NCBI RefSeq assembly: GCF_006539865.1
Contig: NZ_BJNV01000007.1
Span: 1-64,000, forward strand
Direction: 5' to 3'
Source of the DNA: Zoogloea ramigera
Lineage (GTDB): Bacteria > Pseudomonadota > Gammaproteobacteria > Burkholderiales > Rhodocyclaceae
DNA length: 64,000 nt
How positions within the stretch are numbered: the stretch's first letter is position 1; each line of letters starts with the position of its first letter. The notes under the pieces were generated by a model. The model did no database searches. It was not told where the DNA came from and was given only the letters and a program-made list of their open reading frames with translations. The position numbers and the translations under genes were made by a program. Shown here in pieces: positions 13,131 to 21,667 of the stretch.

Positions 13131-14549
13131 TCAAAGCACCTCGGCGGCGTGGTCGGCGAGGCGCGAACGCTCGCCCCGCTGGAGCGTGATGTGGCCCGAG
13201 TGCGGCCAGCCCTTGAAGCGGTCCACCACGTAGGTGAGGCCCGACGAGCCCTCGGTGAGGTAGGGCGTGTCGATCTGCGCGATGTTGCCCAGGCACACCA
13301 CCTTGGTGCCGGGGCCGGCACGGGTGATGAGGGTCTTCATCTGCTTGGGGGTGAGGTTCTGGGCCTCGTCGATGATGAGGAACTTGTTGATGAAGGTGCG
13401 CCCGCGCATGAAGTTGAGCGACTTCACCTTGATGCGGCTCCGGATCAGGTCGCGGGTGGCGGCGCGGCCCCACTCGCCGCCCTCGCCGGTGGTGCCGTTG
13501 AGCACGTCGAGGTTGTCCTCGAGGGCGCCCATCCAGGGGGCCATCTTTTCTTCTTCGGTGCCGGGCAGAAAGCCGATGTCCTCGCCCACCGGCACGGTGA
13601 CGCGGGTCATGATGATCTCGGAGTAGCGCTTGGTCTCGAGCACCTGGGTGAGGCTGGAAGCCAGCGTGAGCAGGGTCTTGCCGGTGCCGGCCTGGCCGAG
13701 AAGGGTGACGAAGTCGATCTCCGGGTTCATCAGCAGGTTGAGGGCGAAGTTCTGCTCCCGGTTACGGGCGGTGATGCCCCACACGTTGTTCTTCTGGTGG
13801 GAGTAGTCGGTGAGGGTCTCGAGGGTGACGCTGCGGCCGGCCTTCTCCTTCACCCAGGCCTGCAGGGGCGGTTCGCTATCCTGGTAAACGAACTCGTTGA
13901 TCAGCATGTCGGCCGTTGCGGGGCCCTTCAGCTTGTAGTAGGTGCGGCTCTCCTGCTTCCAGGATTCCATATCCTTGCCGTTGGCTTCCCAGAAGGCGCT
14001 GTCGATCTCCTGGGTGCCGGTGTACAGCAGGTCGGTGTCCTCGAGCACCTTGTCGTTGAAGTAGTCCTGCGCGGCGAGGCCCAGCGCGCGGGCCTTGATG
14101 CGCATGTTGATGTCCTTCGAGACGAGGATCACCTGGCGCTTGCGCTCGAACTTTTCAAACAGGTACATCACCACCGCGAGGATCTGGTTGTCGCCCTTGA
14201 CGGTGGGAAGCGCGGCGGGGAGCTTGATGTCGATCAGCTCGGTCTGCAAAAACAAGCGTCCGCTGGCCAGCTCGGACGAGGGGCCGGCGAGGTTGATGCC
14301 GGCGTCGATGTCTTCCGGGCAGGTGTTGACGATCTCGTCGAGCGTGCGGCTGGCCTGGCGGGCGTTGCGGGCGACTTCCGACATGCCCTTTTTGTTCGAG
14401 TCGAGCTCTTCGAGGGTCATCATCGGCACGTAGATGTCGTGCTCCTCGAAGCGGAACAGGCTGGTGGGGTCGTGCATCAGCACGTTGGTGTCGAGGACGA
14501 ACAGCTTGGTGGCGGGGGTCTTGGACTTCGCGGTGCGTCGGGTGGCCAT
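13131..14549 (-). CDS. PhoH family ATPase with N-terminal PIN domain
   Basis: A 472-residue protein fusing a PIN ribonuclease-like domain (LFVLDTNVLMHDP with acidic active-site residues, about residues 15-150) to a PhoH ATPase (Walker A GQAGTGKT, Walker B FLIIDEAQN). PhoH2-type proteins of this layout unwind and cleave RNA. It starts at the ATG at 14549, 41 bases downstream of the bcp stop on the same strand, so bcp and this gene probably form an operon, an arrangement I recall from other betaproteobacteria. In vivo targets are unknown. Confidence 0.93.
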   Translation of the reverse strand: MATRRTAKSKTPATKLFVLDTNVLMHDPTSLFRFEEHDIYVPMMTLEELDSNKKGMSEVARNARQASRTLDEIVNTCPEDIDAGINLAGPSSELASGRLFLQTELIDIKLPAALPTVKGDNQILAVVMYLFEKFERKRQVILVSKDINMRIKARALGLAAQDYFNDKVLEDTDLLYTGTQEIDSAFWEANGKDMESWKQESRTYYKLKGPATADMLINEFVYQDSEPPLQAWVKEKAGRSVTLETLTDYSHQKNNVWGITARNREQNFALNLLMNPEIDFVTLLGQAGTGKTLLTLASSLTQVLETKRYSEIIMTRVTVPVGEDIGFLPGTEEEKMAPWMGALEDNLDVLNGTTGEGGEWGRAATRDLIRSRIKVKSLNFMRGRTFINKFLIIDEAQNLTPKQMKTLITRAGPGTKVVCLGNIAQIDTPYLTEGSSGLTYVVDRFKGWPHSGHITLQRGERSRLADHAAEVL

Positions 14550-14590
14550 GGTGGTCTCGCGGCTGTCGTGGGGGAGGCGTGCGGGGCGGG

Positions 14591-15046
14591 TCAGAGGGCT
14601 TTCACGTAGTCGAGCACTTCCTGGGCGTGGCCGGGCACCTTAACGCCACGCCATTCGCGGCGCAGCACGCCGGCGGCGTCGATGACGAAGGTGCTGCGCT
14701 CGATGCCCCGCACCTGCTTGCCGTACATGTTTTTGAGCTTCATGACGCCGTAAAGGTTGCAGGCGGTCTCGTCGGGGTCGGACACCAGGCTGAAGGGCAG
14801 GGCCTGCTTGGCACAGAAGTTTTCGTGGGACTTGATGCTGTCGCGGGAGATGCCCAGCACCACCGCGCCGGCGGCCACGAAGGCGTCGTGGAGGTCGCGG
14901 AAGTTCTGGCTCTCGGTGGTGCAGCCGGGCGTGCTGTCCTTGGGGTAGAAGTACAGCACGACCTTCTGGCCCTGCAGGGAGGAGAGGGTGAAGCTGGGGT
15001 TGCCGGTGGCGGGCAGGGTGAAGTCGGGCGCGGCCTTGTCGAGCAT
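14591..15046 (-). CDS. bcp: Thioredoxin-dependent peroxiredoxin (Bcp/PrxQ)
   Basis: A 151-residue peroxiredoxin that reduces hydroperoxides with electrons from thioredoxin. The peroxidatic Cys is C42 in DSTPGCTTES. The Cys five residues later that E. coli Bcp uses is absent; instead C78 in ENFCAKQALPF is placed like the resolving Cys of the other BCP subtype. It lies upstream of the PhoH gene on the same strand. Length is typical for the family. Confidence 0.95.
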   Translation of the reverse strand: MLDKAAPDFTLPATGNPSFTLSSLQGQKVVLYFYPKDSTPGCTTESQNFRDLHDAFVAAGAVVLGISRDSIKSHENFCAKQALPFSLVSDPDETACNLYGVMKLKNMYGKQVRGIERSTFVIDAAGVLRREWRGVKVPGHAQEVLDYVKAL

Positions 15047-15145
15047 GATGTCTCCGTGGGGTTGGGAAGCTGCCCTCGGAGCCTAACCTCACGCTGCCCG
15101 ACTGGCAATCGGGTGCGCGCCCGACACGGCGCCGAAAGCCCGCGC

Positions 15146-15523
15146 TCAGGCCGGGTCGAAGACGAGGGCGGCGGCTACGTTGCGGTGCTCGGCGACCAGG
15201 ATGTTATAGGTGCGGCAGGCGGAGCCGAGGTCCATCACCTCGAGGCCGATGCGGGCCTCGATCAGGGCCCGCATGAGCTTGGGCTGGGGGAAGCGCTGGC
15301 GCATCCCGGTGCCGAGGATCAGGATCTCGCAGCCCAGGCCTGCCAGGTGGGTGAAGGCGGCCTCGTCCAGGGTGTCGAAGCCGCCCGTGTGCCAGCCGGT
15401 GTCGATGCGCTCGGGCATCACGATCAGCGGGTGCTCGTGGCGGGTGTTGCCGACCTGCACGTGGTGGGCGTCGTAGCGGGTGATGGTGTTGTACTGCTCG
15501 CTCTTGTCGAGGTGGAGTTTCAT
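15146..15523 (-). CDS. Mth938-like domain protein (DUF498/NDUFAF3 family)
   Basis: A 125-residue cytoplasmic protein of the Mth938/DUF498 family. Visible family features are PERIDTGW, then LILGTGMRQRFP, and the C-terminal NILVAEHRNVAAALV. The eukaryotic relative NDUFAF3 helps complex I assembly; the bacterial role is not established. It reads in the same direction as bcp with a 99-base gap, and could be first in a three-gene transcript with bcp and the PhoH gene. It is divergent from alaA. Start is the ATG at 15523. Confidence 0.85.
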   Translation of the reverse strand: MKLHLDKSEQYNTITRYDAHHVQVGNTRHEHPLIVMPERIDTGWHTGGFDTLDEAAFTHLAGLGCEILILGTGMRQRFPQPKLMRALIEARIGLEVMDLGSACRTYNILVAEHRNVAAALVFDPA

Positions 15524-15742
15524 CGTGACGACTCTCTGAGGCTGGCGGGGGCGGGGGCCCGGCCCGGCTGATTTGCCGGGCTCGGGTGGCTTCGGTACCA
15601 TTATAGCTTTGCGTCGTCGTGGGTTCGCTCCGGGCCCGCCCCGCGCGCGCCCAAAGCCATGAGCCGCCACGCCAGACCGCGTGCCCCTTCGAAGCCCGTG
15701 CCGCCAACGCCGGCGCCCACCAGCCAGGAAACGGAAAGTACC

Positions 15743-16969
15743 GTGGAACCAATCCGCAAGTCCGACAAACTCGCCAACGTCTGTTACGACATCCGCGGCC
15801 CCGTGCTGCAGAAGGCGAAGCAGATGGAGGACGAGGGTCACAAGATCATCAAGCTGAACATCGGCAACCTTGCCCCGTTCGGCTTCGACGCGCCGGAAGA
15901 AATCCAGCTCGACATGATCCGCAACCTGCCCAACGCCGCCGGCTATTCGGATTCCAAGGGTATCTTCTCTGCCCGCAAGGCCATCATGCATTACACCCAG
16001 CAGAAGCACATCAAGGGTGTGACGCTGGAAGACATCTACGTGGGCAACGGCGTCTCCGAGCTCATCGTGATGGCCATGAACGCGCTGCTCAACACCGGCG
16101 ACGAGGTGCTGGTGCCGGCGCCCGACTACCCGCTGTGGACGGCCGCGGTGAGCCTCTCGGGCGGCACCCCGCGCCACTACATCTGCGACGAAGCCAACGA
16201 CTGGCAGCCCGATCTCGACGACATCCGCGCCAAGATCACCCCGCGCACCCGGGCCATCGTCATCATCAACCCGAACAACCCCACCGGCGCGGTGTACCCC
16301 GACGAGACCCTGAAGGCCATCGTCGCCATCGCCCGCGAGCACGGCCTCATCATCTACGCCGACGAGGTCTACGACAAGGTGCTCTACGACGGCGTCAAGC
16401 ACACCTCCATCGCCTCGCTGTCCGAGGACGTGCTCACGCTCACCTTCAACGGCCTCTCCAAAAATTACCGCTCCTGCGGCTACCGGGCCGGCTGGGTGGT
16501 GGTGTCGGGTGACAAGCGGCCGGCGGCCGACTACATCGAAGGCCTCAACATGCTGGCCTCGATGCGTCTGTGCGCCAACGTGCCCGGCCAGTTCGCCATC
16601 CAGACGGCGCTGGGCGGCTACCAGAGCATCGACGATCTCGTCGCCCCCGGCGGCCGCATGCGCCGCCAGCGCGACCTGGCCCACGAGTTGATCACCGCGA
16701 TCCCCGGCGTCACCTGCGTGAAGCCCAAGGCCACGCTCTACATGTTCCCGCGGCTCGACCCGCAGATGTACCCCATCGAGGACGACCAGCAGTTCATCGC
16801 CGAGCTCCTCGAGGCCGAGCGCGTGCTGCTGGTGCAGGGCACCGGCTTCAACTGGCCCCACCCCGACCACTTCCGGCTGGTCTTCCTGCCCCACGAGGAC
16901 GACCTGCGTGATGCCATCGCCCGCATCGCCCGCTTCCTGGCCGGCTACCGCAAGCGTCATGGGCAGTGA
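15743..16969 (+). CDS. alaA: Glutamate-pyruvate aminotransferase AlaA
   Basis: A 408-residue PLP-dependent class I/II aminotransferase making alanine from pyruvate and glutamate. The N-terminus from the GTG at 15743 (VEPIRKSDKLANVCYDIRGP) aligns end to end with E. coli AlaA, so I prefer it over an ATG at 15659 that adds 28 proline-rich residues. The PLP lysine is in NGLSKNYRSCGYRAGW, and the cofactor-binding INPNNPTGAVY is present. It lies upstream of hom, as in the alaA-hom-thrC block of many betaproteobacteria. Confidence 0.92.
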   Translation: MEPIRKSDKLANVCYDIRGPVLQKAKQMEDEGHKIIKLNIGNLAPFGFDAPEEIQLDMIRNLPNAAGYSDSKGIFSARKAIMHYTQQKHIKGVTLEDIYVGNGVSELIVMAMNALLNTGDEVLVPAPDYPLWTAAVSLSGGTPRHYICDEANDWQPDLDDIRAKITPRTRAIVIINPNNPTGAVYPDETLKAIVAIAREHGLIIYADEVYDKVLYDGVKHTSIASLSEDVLTLTFNGLSKNYRSCGYRAGWVVVSGDKRPAADYIEGLNMLASMRLCANVPGQFAIQTALGGYQSIDDLVAPGGRMRRQRDLAHELITAIPGVTCVKPKATLYMFPRLDPQMYPIEDDQQFIAELLEAERVLLVQGTGFNWPHPDHFRLVFLPHEDDLRDAIARIARFLAGYRKRHGQ

Positions 16970-16971
16970 GG

Positions 16972-17055
16972 CGGCAGGAGTGAGGTGTGAGGAGTACGCT
17001 CCCGCCCGCTCCGCCCCCTTGCGCTTACTCCTAACCCCTAACTCCTTACTCCTGA
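16972..17055. repeat. Degenerate heptamer tract in inverted arrangement between alaA and hom
   Basis: A purine block (about 16974-16996, units GGAGTGA, GGTGTGA, GGAGTAC) faces a pyrimidine block (17024-17052, units TTACTCC, TAACCCC, TAACTCC, TTACTCC). Both are seven-base units with a GGAGT core on one strand, so the two blocks can pair. The same core recurs four times in the tract at 21634. It ends about ten bases before the hom start, so hom lacks a conventional ribosome site. Confidence 0.6.
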
Positions 17056-17062
17056 CCGCACA

Positions 17063-18370
17063 ATGAAACCCATCAATGTTGGCCTCCTGGGCATCGGTAC
17101 CGTCGGCGGTGGCACCTTTACCGTCCTCAAGCGCAACGAAGAAGAGATCACCCGCCGCGCAGGCCGGCCGATCCGCATCACCACGGTGGCCGACAAGAAC
17201 CTCGAGCTCGCCAGGAGCGTGGCCGGTGAAGGCGTCAAGCTCACCGACGACGCCTTCTCGGTGGTCACCGACCCCGAGATCGACATCGTTGTCGAGCTGA
17301 TCGGTGGCTACGGCGTGGCCCGAGAGCTGGTGATGAAGGCCATCGAGAACGGCAAGCACGTGGTCACCGCCAACAAGGCGCTGCTCGCCGTGCATGGCAA
17401 CGAGATCTTCGCCGCCGCCCAGAAGAAGGGCGTGATGGTGGCCTTCGAGGCCGCCGTCGCCGGTGGCATCCCCATCATCAAGGCGCTGCGCGAAGGCCTG
17501 TCGGCCAACCGCATCCAGTGGCTGGCCGGCATCATCAACGGCACCACCAACTTCATCCTGTCCGAGATGCGCGACAAGGGCCTGCCCTTTGCCGAGGTGC
17601 TGAAAGAGGCCCAGGCCCTCGGCTACGCCGAAGCCGACCCGACCTTCGACATCGAAGGCGTCGATGCCGCCCACAAGGCCACCCTGATGGCCTCGATCGC
17701 CTTCGGCGTGCCGGTGCAGTTCGACAAGACCTACGTCGAAGGCATCACCAAGCTCGAAGCCGCCGACATCAAGTATGCCGAGCAGCTGGGCTACCGTATC
17801 AAGCTGCTGGGCATCGCCCGCCGCCGCGAGCAGGGCATCGAGCTGCGTGTGCACCCCACCCTGATCCCGGCCAAGCGCCTGATCGCCAACGTCGAAGGCG
17901 CAATGAACGCCGTGCTGGTGCAGGGCGACGCCGTCGGCGCCACCCTTTACTACGGCAAGGGCGCCGGCGCCGAGCCGACCGCCAGCGCGGTGATCGCCGA
18001 CCTGGTCGACGTCACCCGCCTGCACACCGCCGACCCCGAGCACCGCGTGCCCCACCTGGCCTTCCAGCCCGACCAGATCTCCGAGCTGCCGGTGCTGCCC
18101 ATCGACGAAGTCGAGACCAGCTACTACCTGCGTCTGCACGTGGAAGACAAGCCCGGCGTGCTCGCCGACGTCACCCGCATCCTGGCCGACCAGTCGATCT
18201 CCATCGACGCCATGCTGCAGCGCGAGCCGGAAGAGGGCGAGGCCCAGACCGACATCATCATCCTCACCCACCTCACCATCGAGAAGAACATGAACGCGGC
18301 CATCGCCAAGATCGAGAGCCTCGACGCGGTGACCGGCAAGGTGGTGCGCCTGCGCCTCGAGAACCTGTAA
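17063..18370 (+). CDS. hom: Homoserine dehydrogenase
   Basis: A 435-residue enzyme reducing aspartate semialdehyde to homoserine, the branch point to threonine and methionine. The N-terminal Rossmann motif GLLGIGTVGGGTF, the catalytic domain with AGIINGTTNFIL, and a C-terminal ACT domain (YYLRLHVEDKPGVLADVT) that gives threonine feedback are all present. It follows alaA by 93 bases, most of which is a heptamer repeat tract. A strong terminator follows, and thrC, usually adjacent in relatives, lies 4.5 kb further on. Confidence 0.96.
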   Translation: MKPINVGLLGIGTVGGGTFTVLKRNEEEITRRAGRPIRITTVADKNLELARSVAGEGVKLTDDAFSVVTDPEIDIVVELIGGYGVARELVMKAIENGKHVVTANKALLAVHGNEIFAAAQKKGVMVAFEAAVAGGIPIIKALREGLSANRIQWLAGIINGTTNFILSEMRDKGLPFAEVLKEAQALGYAEADPTFDIEGVDAAHKATLMASIAFGVPVQFDKTYVEGITKLEAADIKYAEQLGYRIKLLGIARRREQGIELRVHPTLIPAKRLIANVEGAMNAVLVQGDAVGATLYYGKGAGAEPTASAVIADLVDVTRLHTADPEHRVPHLAFQPDQISELPVLPIDEVETSYYLRLHVEDKPGVLADVTRILADQSISIDAMLQREPEEGEAQTDIIILTHLTIEKNMNAAIAKIESLDAVTGKVVRLRLENL

Positions 18371-18390
18371 GGTTCAGCTCCTGCCCCAGA

Positions 18391-18420
18391 AAAAAAGCCG
18401 CGCGTGTCGCGGCTTTTTTC
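18391..18420 (+). terminator. Rho-independent terminator after hom
   Basis: AAAAAAGCCGCG and CGCGGCTTTTTT form a 12-bp stem around CGTGT, ending in a T run. It can work on both strands. It uncouples hom from everything downstream, including thrC. Confidence 0.92.
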
Positions 18421-18548
18421 ATTGATGGGGCTGGTGGACGGGCGTTCGTGGGTTTGTGTCAGCGCGACATTCACGGGGCGGAGATCGGCTGGTGTGTGCA
18501 ATAATCAAATAAAAAAGGCAGTCCACCAAAACAAACGCACGACATACC

Positions 18549-19967
18549 GTGACTCAACAACGCTTCTGCCGTGGCTGCTTCAAGCTGCAAATATTCTCGG
18601 CCGTGGCCTTGCTGATCGTCATCTACGAAGGGCTGGTCGAGCGGGTGCTCGACGAACTGCCCGCCCACTGGGCCTTTCACACGATCGCGATCACCCTGAG
18701 CGCAGCTGCTGCGGCCTTTGCGGCCCAGCACCTCCGCGACGGGGCCATGCGGCGTGCGCGACGCGCGGCCGAGGCCGTGGAGATGCGCGCTTCCTCTTTC
18801 CAGAAGACGCTCCTCGACGCGATGCCGGTGGCCGTGTTCTACAAGGACAGGGAGGGCCGCTATCTGGGCTGCAACGAGCTGTTCGCCGAGGTCATGGGTG
18901 TCAGCAGTGAACAGATCAAGGGCCGGACGGTGGCGGAGCTGTGGCCCAGCGAACACGCCGACATCTACCACCAGAAAGACCTGGCCTTGATGGCCAATCC
19001 GGTTACCCAGCAGTACGAGTTCCAGATCAAGGACAAGCACGGCCAGATCCGCGATGTGATCTACGGCAAGGGCGCCTTCTTCGACGAACACGGCCAGGTG
19101 GCGGGGATCATCGGCGCGTTCTTCGACATCACCGACAAGAAACGCCTGGAGCAGGAACTGCTGTGCCACCGCACCCAGCTCGAGGCAATGGTCGAGCAGA
19201 AGACCGCCGAGCTGCGACAGCGCAACCTCGAGCTTGGCAACGCGCGGGATGCGGCCGACGCCGCCACGCGGGCCAAGGACGCTTTCCTGCAGACCATGAG
19301 CCATGAGCTGCGCACGCCGCTGAACGGCGTCCTGGGCGCGGCCCACATACTCAGGCTGCGTCTGGACGACCCGGGGCAGCTCCGCTTTGTGGACATGGTC
19401 ATCGCCAGCGGCCGCAGTCTGTTGCAGGTCATCGAGCGCATCCTCGTGTTCTCGAAACTGAGCGCCGAGACCGGGGGCGGGCTGGCGGCGATCGAGCTCG
19501 CCACCTTCCTGCCGGGGCTGATCGAGCCGCTGTGCCCGGTGGCCGAGGCTCGAGGGGGCGCGCTGGCGGTCTCGGTCGACGAGGCGCTGCCGGCTTGCAT
19601 CTACGAAGATCACGCCCGACTGGGGGTGATCCTTCGGCATTTCCTCGATAACGGCCTCAAGTTTTCCGGGCGCGGTACCGTCCGCCTGTCTGCCCGCCCG
19701 GACACGCTCCCGGGGGGTGAAGCCGTGATCCGCTTCGAGGTGGCGGATCAGGGGATCGGAATCGAGGCCGACAAGCTGGGCATGATCTTCGAAGCCTTCA
19801 GCCAGGCCGACGGCTCACTCACGCGGCAGCATGGTGGCATCGGTCTGGGGCTCGCCGAGTGCCGGCAGCTCGCCAGGTTGATGGGGGGGGAGGTGGGTGT
19901 GAGCAGCACGCCGGGCGAGGGCAGCGCGTTTTTCCTGACCCTGCCCCTGCGCGGCGTGCCTGCCTGA
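18549..19967 (+). CDS. PAS-containing sensor histidine kinase
   Basis: A 472-residue kinase. Two hydrophobic N-terminal segments (about residues 13-30 and 42-62) are followed by a PAS domain (about 80-200), a coiled coil, HisKA with MSHELRTPLNG (His near 254) and HATPase with HFLDNGLKFSG and GIGLGLAECRQLARLMGGEV. There is no receiver domain and no response regulator next to it, so the partner is elsewhere. Start is a GTG at 18549 without a clear ribosome site; the upstream 60 bases are AT-rich for this genome. It is the first gene of the block that separates hom from thrC. Confidence 0.85.
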   Translation: MTQQRFCRGCFKLQIFSAVALLIVIYEGLVERVLDELPAHWAFHTIAITLSAAAAAFAAQHLRDGAMRRARRAAEAVEMRASSFQKTLLDAMPVAVFYKDREGRYLGCNELFAEVMGVSSEQIKGRTVAELWPSEHADIYHQKDLALMANPVTQQYEFQIKDKHGQIRDVIYGKGAFFDEHGQVAGIIGAFFDITDKKRLEQELLCHRTQLEAMVEQKTAELRQRNLELGNARDAADAATRAKDAFLQTMSHELRTPLNGVLGAAHILRLRLDDPGQLRFVDMVIASGRSLLQVIERILVFSKLSAETGGGLAAIELATFLPGLIEPLCPVAEARGGALAVSVDEALPACIYEDHARLGVILRHFLDNGLKFSGRGTVRLSARPDTLPGGEAVIRFEVADQGIGIEADKLGMIFEAFSQADGSLTRQHGGIGLGLAECRQLARLMGGEVGVSSTPGEGSAFFLTLPLRGVPA

Positions 19968-19990
19968 GCGCCGGAGGGCTCGGCCCGAAC

Positions 19991-20004
19991 CCGATCCAGA
20001 TCAA
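19991..20004 (+). promoter_or_regulatory. Possible weak FNR/Dnr-type site
   Basis: CCGATCCAGATCAA matches the FNR-family consensus TTGAT-N4-ATCAA at eight of ten fixed positions, missing only the first two. It lies 82 bases before the DUF2249 start. DUF2249 genes are often under anaerobic control in denitrifiers. The match is imperfect, so this is suggestive only. Confidence 0.3.
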
Positions 20005-20085
20005 GGAAAGCGGCCCCCGCAGGCGGCACACTGACGATACCCGACCAATTCAGTCGGCTTTACCGATCCTCAGGAGCCCCTCAGC

Positions 20086-20352
20086 ATGCAAACCATCCAC
20101 GTCTGCAACCACACCACGCCCGAAGCCATCTACCCCTTCGACGCCCGCGGCATCGCCAAGCGTTTTCGCCACGCGGCGATCTTCGGCGCGCTGGATGCGC
20201 TGATGCCCGGCGAGACGATGCGTTTCTGCAACGACCACGATCCGCTGCCGCTCCTCGGCCAGCTCCAGCAGCGCTACGGCGAGAAGGTGACGATCACCTA
20301 TCAGCAGCGCGAGCCGGGCGCCATCGTCATCGACTTCGCCCGGGTGGGTTGA
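20086..20352 (+). CDS. DUF2249 domain protein
   Basis: An 88-residue cytoplasmic protein with the DUF2249 pattern: FDARGIAKRFRHAAIFGALDAL, then PGETMRFCNDHDPLPLLGQL. The NDHDPLPLL block is the family hallmark. Members are found singly or fused to hemerythrin or other small domains, and often sit near nitric-oxide or denitrification genes; no biochemical role is firmly known. It is convergent with the HPP gene and close to an oxidase/NnrS-like gene, which supports a nitrogen-oxide link. CAGGAG precedes the ATG. Confidence 0.82.
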   Translation: MQTIHVCNHTTPEAIYPFDARGIAKRFRHAAIFGALDALMPGETMRFCNDHDPLPLLGQLQQRYGEKVTITYQQREPGAIVIDFARVG

Positions 20353-20389
20353 GCGCAGACGCGCGGGGGAGGGCGCCAGGCCCTTCCCC

Positions 20390-21571
20390 TCACGCCGTTA
20401 CATCGCCTCGTATGTGCCCCAGGGCTTCGTGGTGGAACAGCACCGCATTGAGCCCCGCCGCGCCAAGCATGCCCACCAGGCGCCCGCTCTCATCCACCAC
20501 CGGCAGCGCGGCCTGGCCGCCCTGGCCCAGCACCTCGGCGGCGACGGCGATGCTGTCGTCGCTGCGGGCAAGCTGCAGCCCGTGCTGCGGCGTCAGCATG
20601 ATCTGGCCGACCACCTCCGGCTTGTCCGCATGGCTGCCCGGCGTCGGGCGCAGCAGATGGCGGACCCGCTCGCCGACCCGCGAGCCCTTGTCTGCCTCCA
20701 CATGACGCAGAAAATCCTCCAGCCCCAGCAGCCCGATTACCCGCCCGCCGCGGTCCACCACCGGCAGCGCCTGGCGGGCGTGGCGGCGCATCAGATCCCA
20801 GGCTTCGTTGAGGCTGGTGGCGAACTCCAGGCTCGGCAGCGCCGGCTCCATCACCTCGCCGCAGGTCAGCAGCACGTGGCGCCGGAAGGCGTGGTGGGCG
20901 GCCCGCCGGAAGAGGTGCGACAGGTCGTCGGCGCTGATGTCGAGGTATGCGTCTATCTCGGCGAGGGCGGCGGCCAGGTCGGGCTCCTGCACGCCCACCG
21001 GGCTTTGCCGCGCCCGTTGCGGCGTGGCGGGCGAGGGCGGCGAACACAGCGGGTAGCGCCGCCCGGGGATGAGGTTATTCACCGCCATCGCGGCGACCAG
21101 GATCGCGACGGTGTTCCAGCCCACCGCCGCCAGGCTGATGCCCGGCGCGACGCCCTGGCCGGCGGCGACGGCCATCACCAGCGCCATCGCTCCGCCGGGC
21201 GGGTGGATGCAGCGCAGCCAGCCCATGACCCAGATCGACACCGCCACCGCGACAGCCGGCGCGAGCCAGCCCGCAGGCAGCCAGCTGCCGCAAGCAAGGC
21301 CCACCAGCGCCGGCAGCAGCAGCCCGCCGATTACCGACCAAGGCTGGGCGAGGGGGCTGTGGGGCAGCGTGAACACGATCACCGAGGTGGCACCCAGCGG
21401 GGCCAGCAGGCGGTGGGCTTCCGGCGACACCGGCACGACAAAGAGCACGCCCTCGAAGATCAGCAACCCCAGCAGCGCGGCGGCCGCGCTGCGCCAGCGC
21501 TCGGCGGAGGAGAGGGGGGCTGCGTCGGCAAGAAGGTAGCGCCGCGCAAAACGGGTCAAAATAGTCATCAT
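20390..21571 (-). CDS. HPP family membrane protein with tandem CBS domains
   Basis: A 393-residue protein. The N-terminal half (about residues 25-170) has four or five membrane segments and the hallmark LRCIHPPGGAMAL. The cytoplasmic C-terminal half carries two CBS domains (about 235-300 and 315-385) that usually sense adenine nucleotides. Plant HPP proteins have been reported as plastid nitrite transporters; the bacterial substrate is unproven. It starts with two successive ATG codons at 21571, divergent from the NnrS/oxidase-like gene, in a small cluster suggestive of nitrogen-oxide metabolism. Confidence 0.85.
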   Translation of the reverse strand: MMTILTRFARRYLLADAAPLSSAERWRSAAAALLGLLIFEGVLFVVPVSPEAHRLLAPLGATSVIVFTLPHSPLAQPWSVIGGLLLPALVGLACGSWLPAGWLAPAVAVAVSIWVMGWLRCIHPPGGAMALVMAVAAGQGVAPGISLAAVGWNTVAILVAAMAVNNLIPGRRYPLCSPPSPATPQRARQSPVGVQEPDLAAALAEIDAYLDISADDLSHLFRRAAHHAFRRHVLLTCGEVMEPALPSLEFATSLNEAWDLMRRHARQALPVVDRGGRVIGLLGLEDFLRHVEADKGSRVGERVRHLLRPTPGSHADKPEVVGQIMLTPQHGLQLARSDDSIAVAAEVLGQGGQAALPVVDESGRLVGMLGAAGLNAVLFHHEALGHIRGDVTA

Positions 21572-21633
21572 GCGAGCTTAACGAGGCAGCAGCCCCCAGC
21601 TCCTTGACCCGGGCAAAGCCCACCCCAAAATCC

Positions 21634-21666
21634 CACTCCCCACTCCCCACTCCCCACTCCCCACCC
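21634..21666. repeat. Four tandem CACTCCC heptamers abutting a start codon
   Basis: The unit CACTCCC is repeated exactly four times (21634-21661), then CACCC, and the ATG of the next gene begins at 21668. On the minus strand this is a series of G-runs of three or four bases, capable of a G-quadruplex. It replaces any Shine-Dalgarno sequence for the downstream gene. The unit shares the GGAGT core with the degenerate heptamers between alaA and hom. Confidence 0.85.
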
Positions 21667-21667
21667 G

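Noticed and set aside
15146-18271. A 1041-codon minus-strand frame over alaA and hom
   Set aside because: Only its last 125 codons (ATG 15523) match a family; the rest is antisense to well-defined enzymes.
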